The translations under genes and the position numbers were made by a program. From Seriola aureovittata (lineage: Eukaryota > Chordata > Actinopteri > Carangiformes > Carangidae): a stretch of DNA of 64,000 bases. The stretch is from the NCBI RefSeq assembly GCF_021018895.1, contig NC_079380.1, forward strand, positions 4,688,236-4,752,235, in the 5' to 3' direction. The notes under the pieces are model-generated. The model did not search any database and was not told the origin of the DNA. It saw only the letters and a program-made list of their open reading frames with translations. Shown here in pieces: positions 50,966-64,000 of the stretch (the stretch's first letter is position 1; the number at the start of each line of letters is the position of its first letter).

Positions 50966-52365
50966 AAATTGGGAAGTAAAAACTGATTCTATATACAATA
51001 CCCCATTGAATAAATATGTTTAATATCCTGTACAACCTTCTTCAGGCAGTTCTGAGGCTGAATGACACACATGTGGGTCCTTGACGAGAGGAAACCATGA
51101 ACTCTGGGAGGAGCAGGTTCCCACACCCAGAAGAAGAGACGCCGATCGCTCTAACACAAACAGTCCAGCACTCAGGAAAAGGAAAGGGCTCTCTTTGGGC
51201 CTTTATCAGATCTGCAAGATCCTCGGCCCGTCCGTCACCCGCTGCTGTCCGAGAGGCTGGGACCTCACCCTCCTTCCCTCCCTCCCTCCAGTCCTCTTCT
51301 TCCTCCTCTACCGAGAGGCCACTCAGTACACGTCACAATCAGACCCAGAGAGGGAAAACTGAACCAGTTTAGCTGCTTAACATGTGGATAATATGTGGTT
51401 TTATCATGATGATGATGTTTTATTTATGTCCATTATCAGTATTTACCATGATAGTTTTTTGTGCAAAGCTGTAGGAAGCTCGTGGTCTTTGCCCTGATTG
51501 ATGCTTATTGGGAGTCAACTTTTTCTATGTCATTATAACCAACAGTCATAATGGAGAATAAGATACTGAGCTTCCCTTTAATACCAGTTTCTTCACCTTT
51601 GTACACCAGACACTGTAAATGGCAACTTAATATTAAGTTAAAATTAATTAATCTACAAAGCTTTTTATGAAATCATTCATATTATTTTTAAATTTTATAA
51701 AAAACATTGTTTGACCACCTCCTGGCACATATCATTTTGGTGCTTATTCACATTCAAGTATTTTATAAATTAACACTCTCTCAGTTATAGTCTTTAATGT
51801 AGAGAGATTTTAAAGAGATTTTGTATTTGATGTCAATCTATTTCAAAACTTGTAGTTAATGATGTTAAGAATCATTTTCCATCGGCTTTTGCCTGGGAAA
51901 TGATTTCGTTTCATACCTTTACTGCTCACACAAGATGAGCAGTCAGTACTTAACACTTAAAGGGGGATTATTCACACTTTGCAAAAGGCCCCAAGGAGCA
52001 TTGGACCATAAATGGCAGGAAGACCAAATATAGTCTGATACTGTATATTCAATATTATGACATTTTTTTATGTATCAGTTTTGGCTTTATTTTCTACCTC
52101 TTAATTTGTGAGATATATATTAAAGATATTTAATCTAATGTTAGTTTGTGGACCAGTGTTCTTTTTGGAGAAATGAAACATGAAATAAACAGAATTCTTC
52201 TCAGCCATTAGATCCAGACAGTGTTTCAGCAGTGCAGCAGGAGCTTCCCTCAGCTGTCTCCTGGTTGTGTAACAGCACCTCCTTGCTGACCTCATGGAAC
52301 ATCTCTGCAGTAACTCAAACAGTCTGAAGACACAAAGGAGACGGAGGATCACGTTAACCCCATCA
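50966..52365. other. Intergenic DNA, nothing recognised
   Basis: The overlapping plus-strand open frames at 51081-51372 do not resemble a known protein. The rest is AT-rich. Confidence 0.5.
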
Positions 52366-52425
52366 CCCCCCCCCCCCCCCCCACTCCCACCCCATCAACC
52401 CCCACCACCCCTCGTACCCCTTCCC
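52366..52425. repeat. C run (17) and C-rich low-complexity tract
   Basis: C run at 52366-52382, followed by CACTCCCACCCC-like sequence. The minus strand meets the G-quadruplex pattern. The plus frame across it is a proline tract and not a gene. Confidence 0.8.
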
Positions 52426-52998
52426 CTTGCTGCCCTCTGCCCGACAGGCCACTTCAGACTGAGCAAAATATTCTTATAAGAGACTCGAGTCGATTCACAT
52501 TTTAAATAACATTAATGGTGGATGTAACCAGAGCTGTTTTGTTGTGTAACTGTAACTGACAACTGAGCTGTGTTGTGTTTTATTCTCTCTACATCCGTCA
52601 CCTTAACTTTTCCTTCAGTCGGTGTGACTCAACATTTTCTTTCCATTACAGAGGAAACCTGAGTTCAAGCAATTAGTAACCTAGTTACCTATCATTAAAC
52701 TAATTAGATTAACCCAGTGATAGTGTTACTGTCACTGGAGTTTCAAATATCCGGGAGCTGTGACAAGTACTAAAACTAAACAAGAAATGTGAATTAAATA
52801 CAAAGAACAAAGCTGTCCAGGTGATATGAAATCCTTCCCACTCTGTGAGCGTTTACCCTCATGGAGATGCTGCAGACAAGAAGCTGCAACAAAACATGGT
52901 TGCCTACATCATAAATACATTTAGCAACCAGCCAGTATTTTCAGTGTTTGGTCATTTATCTTTTCTATTTATGTTGTATAGTGAAGTCAAAAACAGTG
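52426..52998. other. Intergenic DNA, nothing recognised
   Basis: AT-rich sequence without exon, RNA or transposon signatures. Confidence 0.5.

Positions 52999-53060
<62 letters not shown>
52999..53060. repeat. (CTAA)n tetranucleotide microsatellite
   Basis: A pure array of about 15.5 CTAA units with no interruption, so probably young and length-variable. Confidence 0.95.
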
Positions 53061-55559
53061 TGTTAGCCTTGCAAGGACGTAAATAGAAAATAAGAATAAA
53101 GACATAGTTTAGTTTATTTTGATTCATAAAGTTAATTTGTGAGGGTGTTACTTCTTATAACAGAACAAAGGGAGATATTCTATATTATAATACATTATCA
53201 CTACATGAGTCATTTATTGTTCTTTTATTCCACATTCAGTCATCCAGGCTCTAGGATAAAGGAGTTATCCCTGTATGAGTTCACATCAACTTGGCTTGTG
53301 TCTTTCTCCTCATTTGTTTCTGGGATGGTTGATGGTGGGAGAGCAGAGGTGAGGTCAGATCGTGTCTGACTGGGGTGAGGATCTCCACAGGGAGACTATA
53401 ACAAACATGCCGGGGCTTCATGCCTGAGCGACAGAGCAGGAATATAAAGCAGAGATGAACTCTTAACATTCTAAGCCACAAATGGCCGAAGACTCCTGCC
53501 TGCAGGATTTGTCAACACATCCCTCCCCATCTCTCCCTGCTGTCTGTCTCTAGGTCCCGGCGAGGCAGCCGGACTCCCTGGCACCAGTGGGAGTCTGGCG
53601 CTGCACGGGGAAGATCTATATCTCCAAGATGAGCAGGAGAGACTCCACCCAAGAAGCCTGCTATACACACAGACAAACCCATCACATCCTCTGAGCTAAT
53701 CATTCCCCGACACTACCACAACACAAACATTTCCCAGGACAGAGACACCACTCTTCCTCTGACTGTTTTTAGCTCAGTCCTTTCTGAAACTGACAAACTG
53801 ACACAAAATATGGCTTCTCTTTGTCTCAAAGAGGGCTGGTGTTTTTTCTTTTATAAGGGGTCCAATCAGCGAATGCAAAGTGTTTTCTATTTCAGTCAAC
53901 AAAATGCGGATGACAAAAGAATATGATGGTGGCGGTGAATCCTCCTTGGTGCTGTACAACTGTTAATTACTACTTAAACCATAACCCATTAAAGTAAGCA
54001 AACTTTAACTGTTGTTTGCTGTAGCTACTATTATATGTCATCTTTGCTGATAAATAATGTTTGTAGTTGTAAACCAACCTTTGTGAAGTTTCTGCATTTG
54101 AAAAAAATGTGCTTAGGTTGAAGAGATTTGTGTTTGTCAAAAGTCTCAATCAAAACTAAGAACAAATGAGTTGAGGTTAAACACAGAAATTACATTTTTA
54201 TCAAATTAAGTTTTTTAAATTGTTCTAGCATCAGAACCCCATTCATTGTTATAGACCAAACTGGGGTGACATTGCACCCTCTTCCCTTCTCTGGGGATAC
54301 CAAGGTCAGGGGTTTGAAACCCCAGATGGCCTAAGTCCTGCTTCAGCAAAAATTCAATAACAATTCATACATACAGTACTGGAATGATCCTGAGCTGCTT
54401 GGGCCCCAATAATTGCGGCTATTCTTATCATTATTAACATCACACCACATATACAATAAATACACCCCCTGCCTGATTTTTTAATGTTATGTATAGCAGC
54501 CTAAACTGATACACACAAACAAAATAGAAGTAAAAAGTTACACAACACAAGAAGATTCAGATCTAGTTGATTTGATATGTCTAAGTGTCAACAACAAATC
54601 ATGATGTTCAGGTACTGGAAAACATTTTACATAGACATCTCTTGTCTTTAAGAAACTGTGTTTCATTTAGACCAAACAAATCACCTCAGTCAAAAAGTCA
54701 ACTTAACATCATGGGGGAGCATAAAAATGCTGGGGTTATAAACCAACTTCTCTCAATGTATAGTTTATCAGCTTTATTTTCCTCATCTGTGACAGGACTG
54801 AAATGCTGGTGGAAATACTGAATAATTCCTCTTTAAATTAGTTTTGTTGGCTTAAAACTATTGAAATTTGAATAAATGATGTCTGGAAGTACTAAAATAA
54901 GCCTTGAAAGTAAGTTGAACTATTAACTAACTGAGTACATCAGGACCTTTTGTTTTCTCTCCAAATGAAAAAACCTTGTGTTTATTTCACTGCAAATTGC
55001 TCCTGAAAACAAGAAGTCAGAAAGAGAAAATATTCTAACCCAGGTCTATTTTGAGAGCATTAAAATATTGTTCCCAGCAGCCAATAGTGATAAATCTATG
55101 TACTTTATTTTGTCATGTAACTCCCGTCTGTTCTGTCTTTTAATCCCCAAGAAACAATGTTTGGGAAATTAAAGATATATCATGTTGCATGCACAAGGAT
55201 AAAATATAGAAAAATTACACCTTCTGTATTTCCCAGCAGTGTGATATGTCATGTACAACCTCTTTAATAGATTTAATCTAGGTCATAAATTGTATTTATG
55301 AAGCGTGTATTATCCCTGAGACAGAGTTATGTCCCCTGGAGCTTTCAGTTTTTTTATGTGAATGAGAGAAATTATATGACATTTAATCCAGATTTATATA
55401 ATATAATATGATATAATATTAAACCATTTTAAATATCCTGATTGTGACATGATAATCAGTCAATAATCATGAGCACGTTATGATGTGTGTTATGAAAACA
55501 TTCAGACTGGAAATGATTCAGTCGTCGCTGCCTCCACTATACTGCAAAATGCACTTTGG
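53061..55559. other. Intergenic DNA, no gene recognised
   Basis: A GC-richer patch at about 53330-53700 contains GAATATAAAGCAGAG (about 53440) and open frames on both strands, without recognisable protein. At 54309-54323 the 15-base palindrome GGGGTTTGAAACCCC includes a box-B-like GGTTTGAAACC, and may be a remnant of a tRNA-derived SINE. Confidence 0.45.
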
Positions 55560-55900
55560 TTCCTCCAGATGCTGACTTCTGGAGCCGGACCAGGATCAGT
55601 GACGCACAGAGGTCATCATTTTTCACAGGGGGATGATTTGTCAGCCTGACAAAACCCCCACCCACCCACTCTCCCGCTCCTTCCAACCCCTCCATCAGTT
55701 CTCATCCTGAGGCCAGGGGAGCTGTGTGGAGGTCAGGCAGGATCGGGGTCAAGCCATTTGCCTCTGACATCAGTTTCCTGAACATATAGAGGGTTTACAG
55801 GCCTGAACATCAAGAGAGGAGTGAGGTCACTCTGCACTATGCATATATAGTGTGTACATATGCTGCCCACCCTCACTGTTACACACCAGGAGGCAGGAAA
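55560..55900 (+). promoter_or_regulatory. Possible promoter or enhancer upstream of smim36
   Basis: A GC-richer block ends with GCATATATAGTGTG (TATA-like, about 55841-55854), followed within 30-40 bases by a purine-rich stretch. It could be a distal first-exon promoter for smim36, which lies about 2 kb downstream, but no donor site was firmly identified. Confidence 0.25.
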
Positions 55901-56149
55901 CATCACAAGTGCCAGAATTTGTTCTGGAGGCGAAGCTGGAGCAGATTAGTACTTGATTTAATGCTTATGTTATGAATCTTTTTTCTTTTAGAGAAAAAAC
56001 ACTGTGCTGCCTGTTGCTCACACAGCTCCACAGTGTAGTTGCTGAATTTATAAGTAATGAGTAAAGATGCCAACTTTCAAGGATTTTAAGGATTTGAGTT
56101 GCAAAAAAATCAAACCCCTAACAGGAGATATTGTACGCACTAATAATGC
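55901..56149. other. Intergenic DNA, nothing recognised
   Basis: AT-rich sequence with no distinguishable feature. Confidence 0.5.
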
Positions 56150-56320
56150 ATTCATTACATCTACATTTACTCATTCGACAGACGCTTTTATCAAAAGCTT
56201 CAGTGCAGTAAGACACCTTGGTGTAAGCACTAAGTGCACTAAATCTGTTCAATAAGTGCACGGAGATCAGGTAAAGAAGTGCAACAAAAGTGCATAGTAA
56301 GTGAAATTTAAGACTAAAAT
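56150..56320. repeat. SINE-like element with conserved fish core
   Basis: ACATTTACTCATTCGACAGA followed by CGCTTTTATCAAAAGC is a diverged match to the CAGACGCTTTTATCCAAAGC core that occurs very widely in fish, which I associate with V-SINE-type elements. Several AAGTGC repeats follow, as usual for this element. The tRNA-like head is not recognisable, and the boundaries are approximate. Confidence 0.55.
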
Positions 56321-56742
56321 TCCAAAGATCTCAAACATGTCGGGGTTATTGTAAAATAAAAGACAGAGGACACAGTTTGAGCTATAAATGGGGAAAGTTT
56401 GATATGTATGAAAACAACTTCAGGAAACTTAAAAATGAGTTAAAAACATATATGACAGATGCACAGACAGACTAAGATGTTGTGTCTTTATTCCATGAGA
56501 CAGTAAAAAGTACAATATGCACAGTTTTCTATTACTTCTACTAATGTTCATACTGATTCGTGCGCTTTGTAAACTTTGTGCAAACCTTTTGTTTCCACCT
56601 CTATACACTATACATGCATTTTATTTTTTAATTTTTGCATATGGATCCATGTCTCCACTTCCTTTCTGCAGGACAACAGTGTCCATCTGCAAAACTCAAC
56701 ATCTGCACATTCCAACATGTGCACACTGCAACATCCAGGGTA

Positions 56743-56810
56743 TCTATACATACACAAATATGTATACATACACACACAAATATGTATACATACACACAAA
56801 AATATGTATG

Positions 56811-56844
<34 letters not shown>

Positions 56845-56878
56845 ATACACACATACACACATACACCCACACACACAC
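56743..56878. repeat. Compound (CA)n / ATACACAC minisatellite-like tract
   Basis: Three diverged copies of a unit of about 22 bases (AATATGTATACATACACACA) lead into (CA)n at 56811-56839 and further CATACACA units. The four open frames through this tract on both strands are repeat artefacts. Confidence 0.9.
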
Positions 56879-57640
56879 CTCCCGCTTTCCTGAAGTGTTT
56901 GTCTGTGTCAAAGTTCAGCCTCCAGCTCTGCTTCTTCTGAGTCTAAGCTCCCTCTGCTATCGTTGCTAATTGCTGCCCTCTGCTGTCCATCAGGCTCATA
57001 ATCTTAAATAAATGCATCAGGTAGAAATTACTTGTTGAAAAACATGCAACTTTTTTTGTGCCCACCTACAACGTGCACCTGCACACATGGTTTGTATTGT
57101 CATGCATCAACAGGGATTATAAATCTGAGGAGTTTGTCGTCCATTGTGATAATCCTGCCTACAACAAGCAGTCTGGGATACGGAGGACAAAGGCTGCTGT
57201 AATCTGTCCGGATTACATTTGCAATACAACCACAGATTTTGGAAAGAAAATGTCTTTTACCTTCTTGTGTGGTTGATTAAATCTTCTGTTAGCATGTTAG
57301 CATTTTTAGTCTCGCTGTCCGGCCTCTATTTAGCCAGATGGCTTCCTCGTACAATCCCCACTCACAATCAAGATTAAGATTACACCACACATACACACAC
57401 ACACGGACATGCACTCAAATACGTCAAACGCACAGTAATTAATGTTCACTTGCTAGCAGATGACATAACACAGAATCTGTCACAGTTGCTGTGTTACAGC
57501 TGAAGCTTAAGTTATTAAAGTGATCCATTGATCGCAGAAATTCAAGGTTGGAGGAGTGGTGCGGATTAAAGTATTTTTACCACAAAGCCACGTATCCACG
57601 GCGCTCATCTGAAACAGAGAGGAGGGAGACAGAAGGGAGG
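56879..57640. other. Upstream flank of smim36
   Basis: No gene. The open frame at 57058-57276 is not recognisable. The transcription start of smim36 may lie in the last part of this stretch or further upstream. Confidence 0.4.
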
Positions 57641-57644
57641 CAGA

Positions 57645-57672
57645 AAGGATGGAGGGAGGGAGGGAGGGTGGA
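57645..57672. repeat. (GGGA)n tract in smim36 5' region
   Basis: A short purine run of GGAGGGAGGGAGGGAGGG type, about 165 bases before the start codon. Confidence 0.8.
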
Positions 57673-57703
57673 GGACAGTAGAGAGACAGATTGAAGAGGA
57701 TAG

Positions 57704-58138
<435 letters not shown>

Positions 58139-58415
58139 GTGAGACTTAGAGGACTCACCTTTGTATATACCGGACTCTTTTTTTTTTTTTTTTGTACATA
58201 CATTTCTTTTTACATTTTCTTGTCTTGCGCTGCTTGGACAATGCCAGGATTTGACTTCCACAGGACCACACTTGGACGGTAAGGGGGGGTGACATGTGGT
58301 GATGTCTTTAAGTGCTATGTGTATGCGCGTAAGATCCCTCTTTATCTGAAGGATCTCAAGCCAAAGCCTGCAGTCTGCTCTGGAGAGCAAATGTCACAAC
58401 TGATAAAGCACAAGG

Positions 58416-58421
58416 AATAAA
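58416..58421 (+). terminator. smim36: Candidate poly(A) signal of smim36
   Basis: AATAAA lies 278 bases after the stop codon. A T-rich stretch precedes it in the 3' UTR (about 58180-58194). Longer 3' UTR isoforms cannot be excluded. Confidence 0.45.
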
Positions 58422-61400
58422 GAGGGCGTTTCTGTTGTGTTGAGTTGACAGACAGAATGGGAGAGAGGTTTAGGATTAAGGTGAGGGTTGGGAAAACATA
58501 CAGAGAAGTGTAGTAGAGGAGAAGTTAGTGTTAACTTAACTTCATTTAGAAAACAGACCAGTGCCTTGTTGTCCGTGTTGTCTTTGGACTTTGTTCCGCT
58601 CTAACATGTAGATAAAACTTATCATCTCTACTTTAACTACTCTATCAATATCAAAGATGCATTATCTTACATTTCAAAGACGCATTTTATTAGTGTTCAA
58701 CTTTTGGTTCAGTCTGAACGGACGGTTACCTCTTACATAACTGGAGGAAGTGTGATGTATGCATGTGGTCATCAAAGCGGCTGACAGATGGGTTACAGCG
58801 CTCCGACCAAGGTCCTGACCCGCCATGTCAACATTCTTATTTTGAGACGTCTGTCTTTAATCACCCCACCCATGGCAGGAAAGTGTTAACCCTTTGAGCG
58901 ACTCAGTGTTCCACTTCCCAGTCGTAGTACGAGCGCAACTACGACCTCTTACTCTTACCTGTTGTTCAACTTTGAGATGATGAGGAGACTTAAAGAAAGG
59001 CGTTTGCAAGGTTTTTCTTTGTCTCTCATATCACTCAAGTGCAGATATGGTTTATCAAGTCTGTGGAAACATGCAAGCAATGTTTTATGTGAACAACAGT
59101 GAAGCAGAAGATTGCAGTGTTTGATAAGCAAACAGAGCGACTTTGATATTAAGCTGCTGTTGTATGAAGTTGTTATGTTATTTTGCCTTTTATGCATTCA
59201 ATTTTTACCCTTTCAATGGCATCTGTAAATACCCAACTTCAGTTATATTAAGCTTATGATTTTCTGCTCCTTCCAGCTCTGTCCAAACAGCTTCATGGGT
59301 CATTCATTGTGTTCATCTCGTGTGCAGCATCATGTTGTAGTCCGTGCTGGCCTGTTGGAGCAGTCAGAGGTTCGGACTTGTTCCTTGTAGCAGGTTTGCA
59401 GAGCTTTCAGGATAACTGCGCCGAGTGAAACCTCAAAGCCTGTCATATCTGATGAAAAAAAAGGGCCTTTCCTGGCATTTAGACAACACAGTCATAGAGA
59501 TAATTCACTGAACCACCCTCTTGGAAGAAAAAAGTTGAAGTTTAATCAGAAAAACATTTTCAAATGTCTTCAGGAGGCAAAAATAATGTTGTTGGTTGAG
59601 TTTAAACTCAGTGATTGGAGCCTAAGATCAAACAAAATGATGTCACAGATATCTATTATATTTATATGTACTATAATATGTATATATATAATATATATGT
59701 ACTGTATTATAATACAGTGCAATCTGTTGATAACCACAAGCCATGTTATTAACACACATTAGCTAGTTAGTGTAGCTTGCCATCACAATTCAAACTATCC
59801 TAATCTACAGAATAGGTTTATGTCATGTCATTCTTATCATGTTGGAGTTGATATAATTATCAGATTCCAATTTGTAAATAAGATTCAACATCCAAGTCAT
59901 AATAATGACTCCTATATATCTGATACAGTGATGAAAACCAAACAAAAATGTTTGAATTATGAATTAGTTGGTCAAAGTAATTCAACCCAGATTTAATGGA
60001 TGTGGTGTTGTAATGTCAAACCACAGTATTTTATAATCATGCAGCTGTCTCGGTGACATGAACGCTCACATGTCATGAACATAGGAATCTGCATCTTTAC
60101 TCCATGTAACAGTCCTCTATTCAAAAGTGTTCTTATGTGAACATACCAGAGGAAGCTGGGCAATAGAGGCACAGCAAGTAGCTCCTCCTCTATTGTTGAG
60201 AGGCAAGAGGGAGATAAAAATATACAAATATATATTTTCACTATATCAATATTTCAATGAAAAAATACATTTTATTTACGGCTTTTCATCAGAGTCAAAA
60301 ATTCCTTTTTTATGATTTACTCTTATTTCTCTTTTCTTTTTTTTTTCAATGGCGCAGTAGGTAACTACTTGCTTTAGCCAACTGAACAGTTAGCGTGTTA
60401 TAAGAGCCCTGAAGTAATGTTAAGCTAACAGTGAGAAATGGATTTGGACAGCATTTAGTCTCTATCAACAACACACTCCAAAAATGTTTAATTTCAAAAG
60501 TCTGTGACTTTCAGTGCACTTAATTTAGTCACCAATTTCCAACATGAAAAGTATTATTAGTACATAGACGAGTTTTGATTTTAGTTAAACAAACATTTCA
60601 CTGATTGAGTTTCACCATGCTAATGTTGAAAAGCTTAGTATATTATACAGTACATAAAGTATAGCTGTGCTACAGTGCATTAATCAATGCATTCTTGTTA
60701 ATCCCTGAAAATATGCCCAAACCATGTTGTTTTATCTAGTTAGCCTAGCTAGCCATGCTAATTCAGCTTGCTAACCATGCAAGTGACAACCACCTTGACC
60801 ACTGATTAAGTTAGACGTGGAAGTAAATGATGTCTATACATACTTAGTTTTTATTTTTTAATCAGAGCTTTGCCTTAAGCTTCGTGTTAGCCTGTCAACT
60901 TTTAATACCAAAAAGCCTGTTGTCCTTGACTCCATCGGCACACTTCATCAGTTGTCCATTATCTGTTCTGACTCTTGGCCATGTGCCTTCCAGAAACACA
61001 AACATAGATAAGTAATACTACCATCTAACTCAAAGGAAATACACAAGGATAAGAAACGTTTATACAGGCAACTGAATCAGTTCTTCGTTGGTTAATAAAG
61101 AAACCTGATTATTCAACAGACTGATTACAGCTCCAGTCTGTGCTGCCAACACTCAACAGAAATAGATCTCGTAGCTCTGAGAAGTCTCACAGTCAACACG
61201 GTCAGAAACCAGGATGGAGGCCTGTGTAATCCTGCTTCTCAGAAAAGTGCAGTAAATGGATCTCATTCATAAAATAGGCCAACCGTGAAGTACTTGAAGA
61301 TTAACCAAAGAGATGGTAAATACATTATGTAATTGAGGCAAATGACATCTTTTTTAATGTCTCAAAAAGGTTCTTCAGTTGTATGTTTTCTCATTTTAAT

Positions 61401-64000
61401 TTCTTTACAGACTATACTGGACATTAACTGTAGTTTATCAGCTGACCTCCATCCCAACCTCACCTCTCAGTATCTAAACAGCCAGAGGAGTTCCTCTCTA
61501 AAAATGTCCCAGATTCATCTTAATACCATGTGAAAACTTAAAGAATGAGCCCTGTTTCAAAGACAGAGATATGTTTGTGTAGCCATGAGTATTGTCATAT
61601 TGTAAGCTAAAAAAATAGACTTGGCTAAAACTTTTATCATGTGACGAGGCCAGGATTCTTTCATTATGTTTATGAAATAATGCCAATACTTTTCCTATCT
61701 AATCTTTAAGATCTAATCAAGAAAATGAAACACAAGTTTGTTTGTTTTGTTGATTAGAGAAGCATCTTTACCACTGGACAGCTAATGTAGGTGCTGAAAT
61801 TCTCTCTTTAAAGTGTGCTGTAACAACCATTTAAAAATTATGACATTATCCGCATTTGTAAAAACACTAGAGGAGGATAGACTTTCGAAACAGAGCTGTG
61901 CTGCCAAGTAATAATTCAAATACAGCTTGACAATATAAAAAAGTCATATATCATCATCATTCATTCATGTTTTTTCTCCATGAATTAATGTTTTTTTCTG
62001 CTATTTTCTTTTTTAATAAGAAATGTGATATAATAATATAATGGATGTAAAGCATTGTCTTTTTAGGAAGCTCTTAACGCCTTTTGATCGCGGTCATAAT
62101 CCTGACAGCAGGATATATTTTATTTGTATTACCACGTGTTACTGAACAGGCTTATTGGACACAGGCCCAGTGGTGCAAAAGGTCATGGGGCCCCATGCAG
62201 GGGCACAAAGAGATGCAATGCAACCACAAAGAGACAAGGAGCAATGGACTGGAGCATGAGGGTATGAGGGATATTTCGTTCTGTAAGTGATCAAAATTAA
62301 ATGAAATGTGATATTTTTTCTCAACAGTGAATGTGGATAATTTGTTAACGCTGTTTGCCCAAAATTGCTGCTGTACACACAACAGAAAACAGATAGTTCT
62401 GGCTCTACATGTTTTTGTTACAGCACAACCTTAATGTAGACTTGTGTCTGTGACACTGAAGGTGTGTGGTGAGAACAGGAAGGCAGCTGTGCTTCGATGA
62501 ACAGAGTAATCCTCGGCCACAAGCATCAGTGCGCTTTCAGCTATAGAGCACGCCAGGCTCAGCTCGTTAGCTGCAAGATTAATTAACCTGGTTGAGGCAA
62601 AACACTGCTGCAGCAAAGCTTCTGACCTAAAGACACTGTTTAGTTTTGTCTTCAGATGGACATTGCAATAAAACTGGGACTTGTGCAGGAATAAATATAT
62701 ATATAATAATCTGATCTAAATTTACAGAAATGTGGAAATTCAATTATATAAAATTCAGACAATTAAGAATGAGCAATTTTGCAATTATTTATTGACTCTT
62801 TCTAAAATTGTTGCCATGAAAATGCATTTTCTGAATTCATGCAGCACCTTCACTGTTGCAGCCACTTTTGAATGAGGCTACTGCCATTTTTTATGCAGAG
62901 AAGTACTATCCCATGCAGTTTTTTTTTTTTACAGTTAGTGTTTCATTTGCTATCAGACATTTTCTCTGTGTTCATTACTTTCCCTTCCCTTCCCCTCTGG
63001 AGGTAAACTATGGGCAATACATTCTAGCATGAAACGGTAAACCAATTACAAAGCTGTTTAACCCCGTGTCACGTGTGCACAGAAAGCCTCTTTTATTCTA
63101 AGGCATTCCCACCTATAGTAGATACAGTATGTCCATCCTACGCCACCAGTGGTAGTTGTCATATTGACTTCAGTTATCCATCCACACTGTTATCTGTGGA
63201 TGATTGCATGGTTGTCTGTGTGTGTGTGTGTGTGTGTTCTCGGTATGACATGATATGATTGTTTATCTTGGAGCAGCTGAGAGGTAAAGTTTAGGACACT
63301 GACTCCAGGTCAGCAGGTTTCTGACCCTCACGTGACAACAAGACTTTGTCGAATAACATGAGCATGTCCGACCATCTGACCCCTGAGTTTTCAGGAAATT
63401 AAATAATTTATGAGTTTATTAAAATCAGTAGATCAGTGGTCAATCATTTTAAATGCTTCCTGGGTGGAAAAGGCATGATTTAAAAAAATAATTAAAATAG
63501 CACAAACATTCTGTCTGAACCTGTGAATGTTTGTTAGGAGCAAAATTACAAGTTGCAGATTGAACTATTATTTAAGAGCTATACCCAAGTCACTGCAGGA
63601 AAAAAGCTGGAGTATAGTTATATGTGATTTGTTGACATATTTGTTGTGTTCTTCAGTATAAATCACAGTTAACTGCTGTTTTGTTTTTCCACATTTTCTT
63701 TTGACAGTTCAGATTTGATTTTCTAACAAACGCAACCACAGAGCAGGCTAAATTAAAGGCACTTTACTGGAGCCATTTGTTCATGAACAGGGTTACATTT
63801 GGCAAGTAGGAGAATCTGAAGAGTGGGAATAAAATGCAAATAGTCAAATGCAGGAAAGCAGGTCAGAGGCAGGTGACAGGTCTCTGTGCAAAATGGCAAA
63901 CAACAGGAAAGGACATGGTTGAAACCTGGCACATGATCAACAATGACAACTTGGCAACTGGGCAAGGTGAAGTGGCTGATAGCCTATTTATGTGCTGGGG
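58422..64000. other. Downstream flank of smim36, no gene recognised
   Basis: No exon is supported, and the expected neighbour mmd was not seen. There is a hairpin at 58921-58945, an 18-base palindrome at 59701-59718, two CACAAAGAGA units with a 21-base period at 62204-62234 next to the palindrome CATGGGGCCCCATG (62184-62197), and (TG)n at 63217-63237. The remainder is AT-rich. Confidence 0.5.
63217..63237. repeat. (TG)n microsatellite
   Basis: About ten uninterrupted TG units. Confidence 0.9.

Noticed and set aside
51081..51372. Overlapping plus-strand frames of 93 and 91 codons
   Set aside because: No domain, no conserved-looking segment, and two frames are open at once in a GC-richer patch.
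54281..54340. tRNA gene around the GGTTTGAAACC motif
   Set aside because: Only a box-B-like palindrome is present. No acceptor stem or cloverleaf could be drawn.
56517..56969. Long His/Thr- and Cys/Val-rich frames on both strands
   Set aside because: They are translations of the (CA)n and ATACACAC repeat.
58422..64000. mmd, the expected right-hand neighbour by human synteny
   Set aside because: No segment resembling its seven-span membrane protein was found. It probably lies beyond the window.

Overview
The window is nuclear DNA of a ray-finned fish, probably a percomorph teleost. The evidence is spliced vertebrate genes with GT-AG introns, AT-rich intergenic DNA full of microsatellites, and several interspersed repeats I recognise from fish genomes (a Tc1-like transposon, a hAT-like element, a V-SINE-like core and others). 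There is no bacterial or viral genome organisation, and no CRISPR array, rRNA gene or convincing tRNA gene.

Three genes are well supported. pctp (phosphatidylcholine transfer protein, six coding exons) lies on the minus strand at 29517-33807. tmem100 (two-pass membrane protein of the BMP/ALK1 endothelial programme) lies on the plus strand at 38048-38452, with a likely 5' UTR exon at about 35590-35662. A small single-pass membrane protein matching SMIM36 lies on the plus strand at 57836-58138. From memory, PCTP, TMEM100 and SMIM36 are also neighbours on human 17q22 in a compatible order and orientation, so this looks like conserved microsynteny. The human neighbours ANKFN1/NOG (expected to the left) and MMD (expected to the right) were not recognised here.

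Layout: 1-27.3 kb is a gene-poor flank with a few repeats (1.4 kb, 7.0 kb, 11.4-12.4 kb) and several complex, stop-poor blocks that may be conserved noncoding elements (7.6-8.4, 16.3-17.6, 23.1-23.5 and 25.4-26.4 kb). At 27.3 kb the minus strand has what looks like the first coding exon of an unidentified gene (ATG, 26 codons, strong donor), with a short inverted-repeat transposon directly upstream. From 27.4 to 28.5 kb are two transposon-derived repeats, followed by pctp (28.7-33.8 kb). The 33.9-35.4 kb interval separates pctp and tmem100, which are transcribed divergently. From 39.3 to 57.5 kb is repeat-rich intergenic DNA with a decayed Tc1-like element (50.2-51.0 kb), a purine-rich GGAA tract (42 kb), (CTAA)n (53.0 kb) and (CA)n (56.8 kb). 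smim36 follows, and 58.4-64.0 kb holds no recognisable gene.

The three genes do not form a pathway. PCTP moves phosphatidylcholine between membranes. TMEM100 is a vascular and sensory-neuron membrane protein. SMIM36 has no known function that I can state. I found no clearly new biological system. The most useful leads are the orphan first exon at 27.3 kb, the in-frame repeat units at 12 kb, the upstream ATG that overlaps smim36, and the candidate enhancers.
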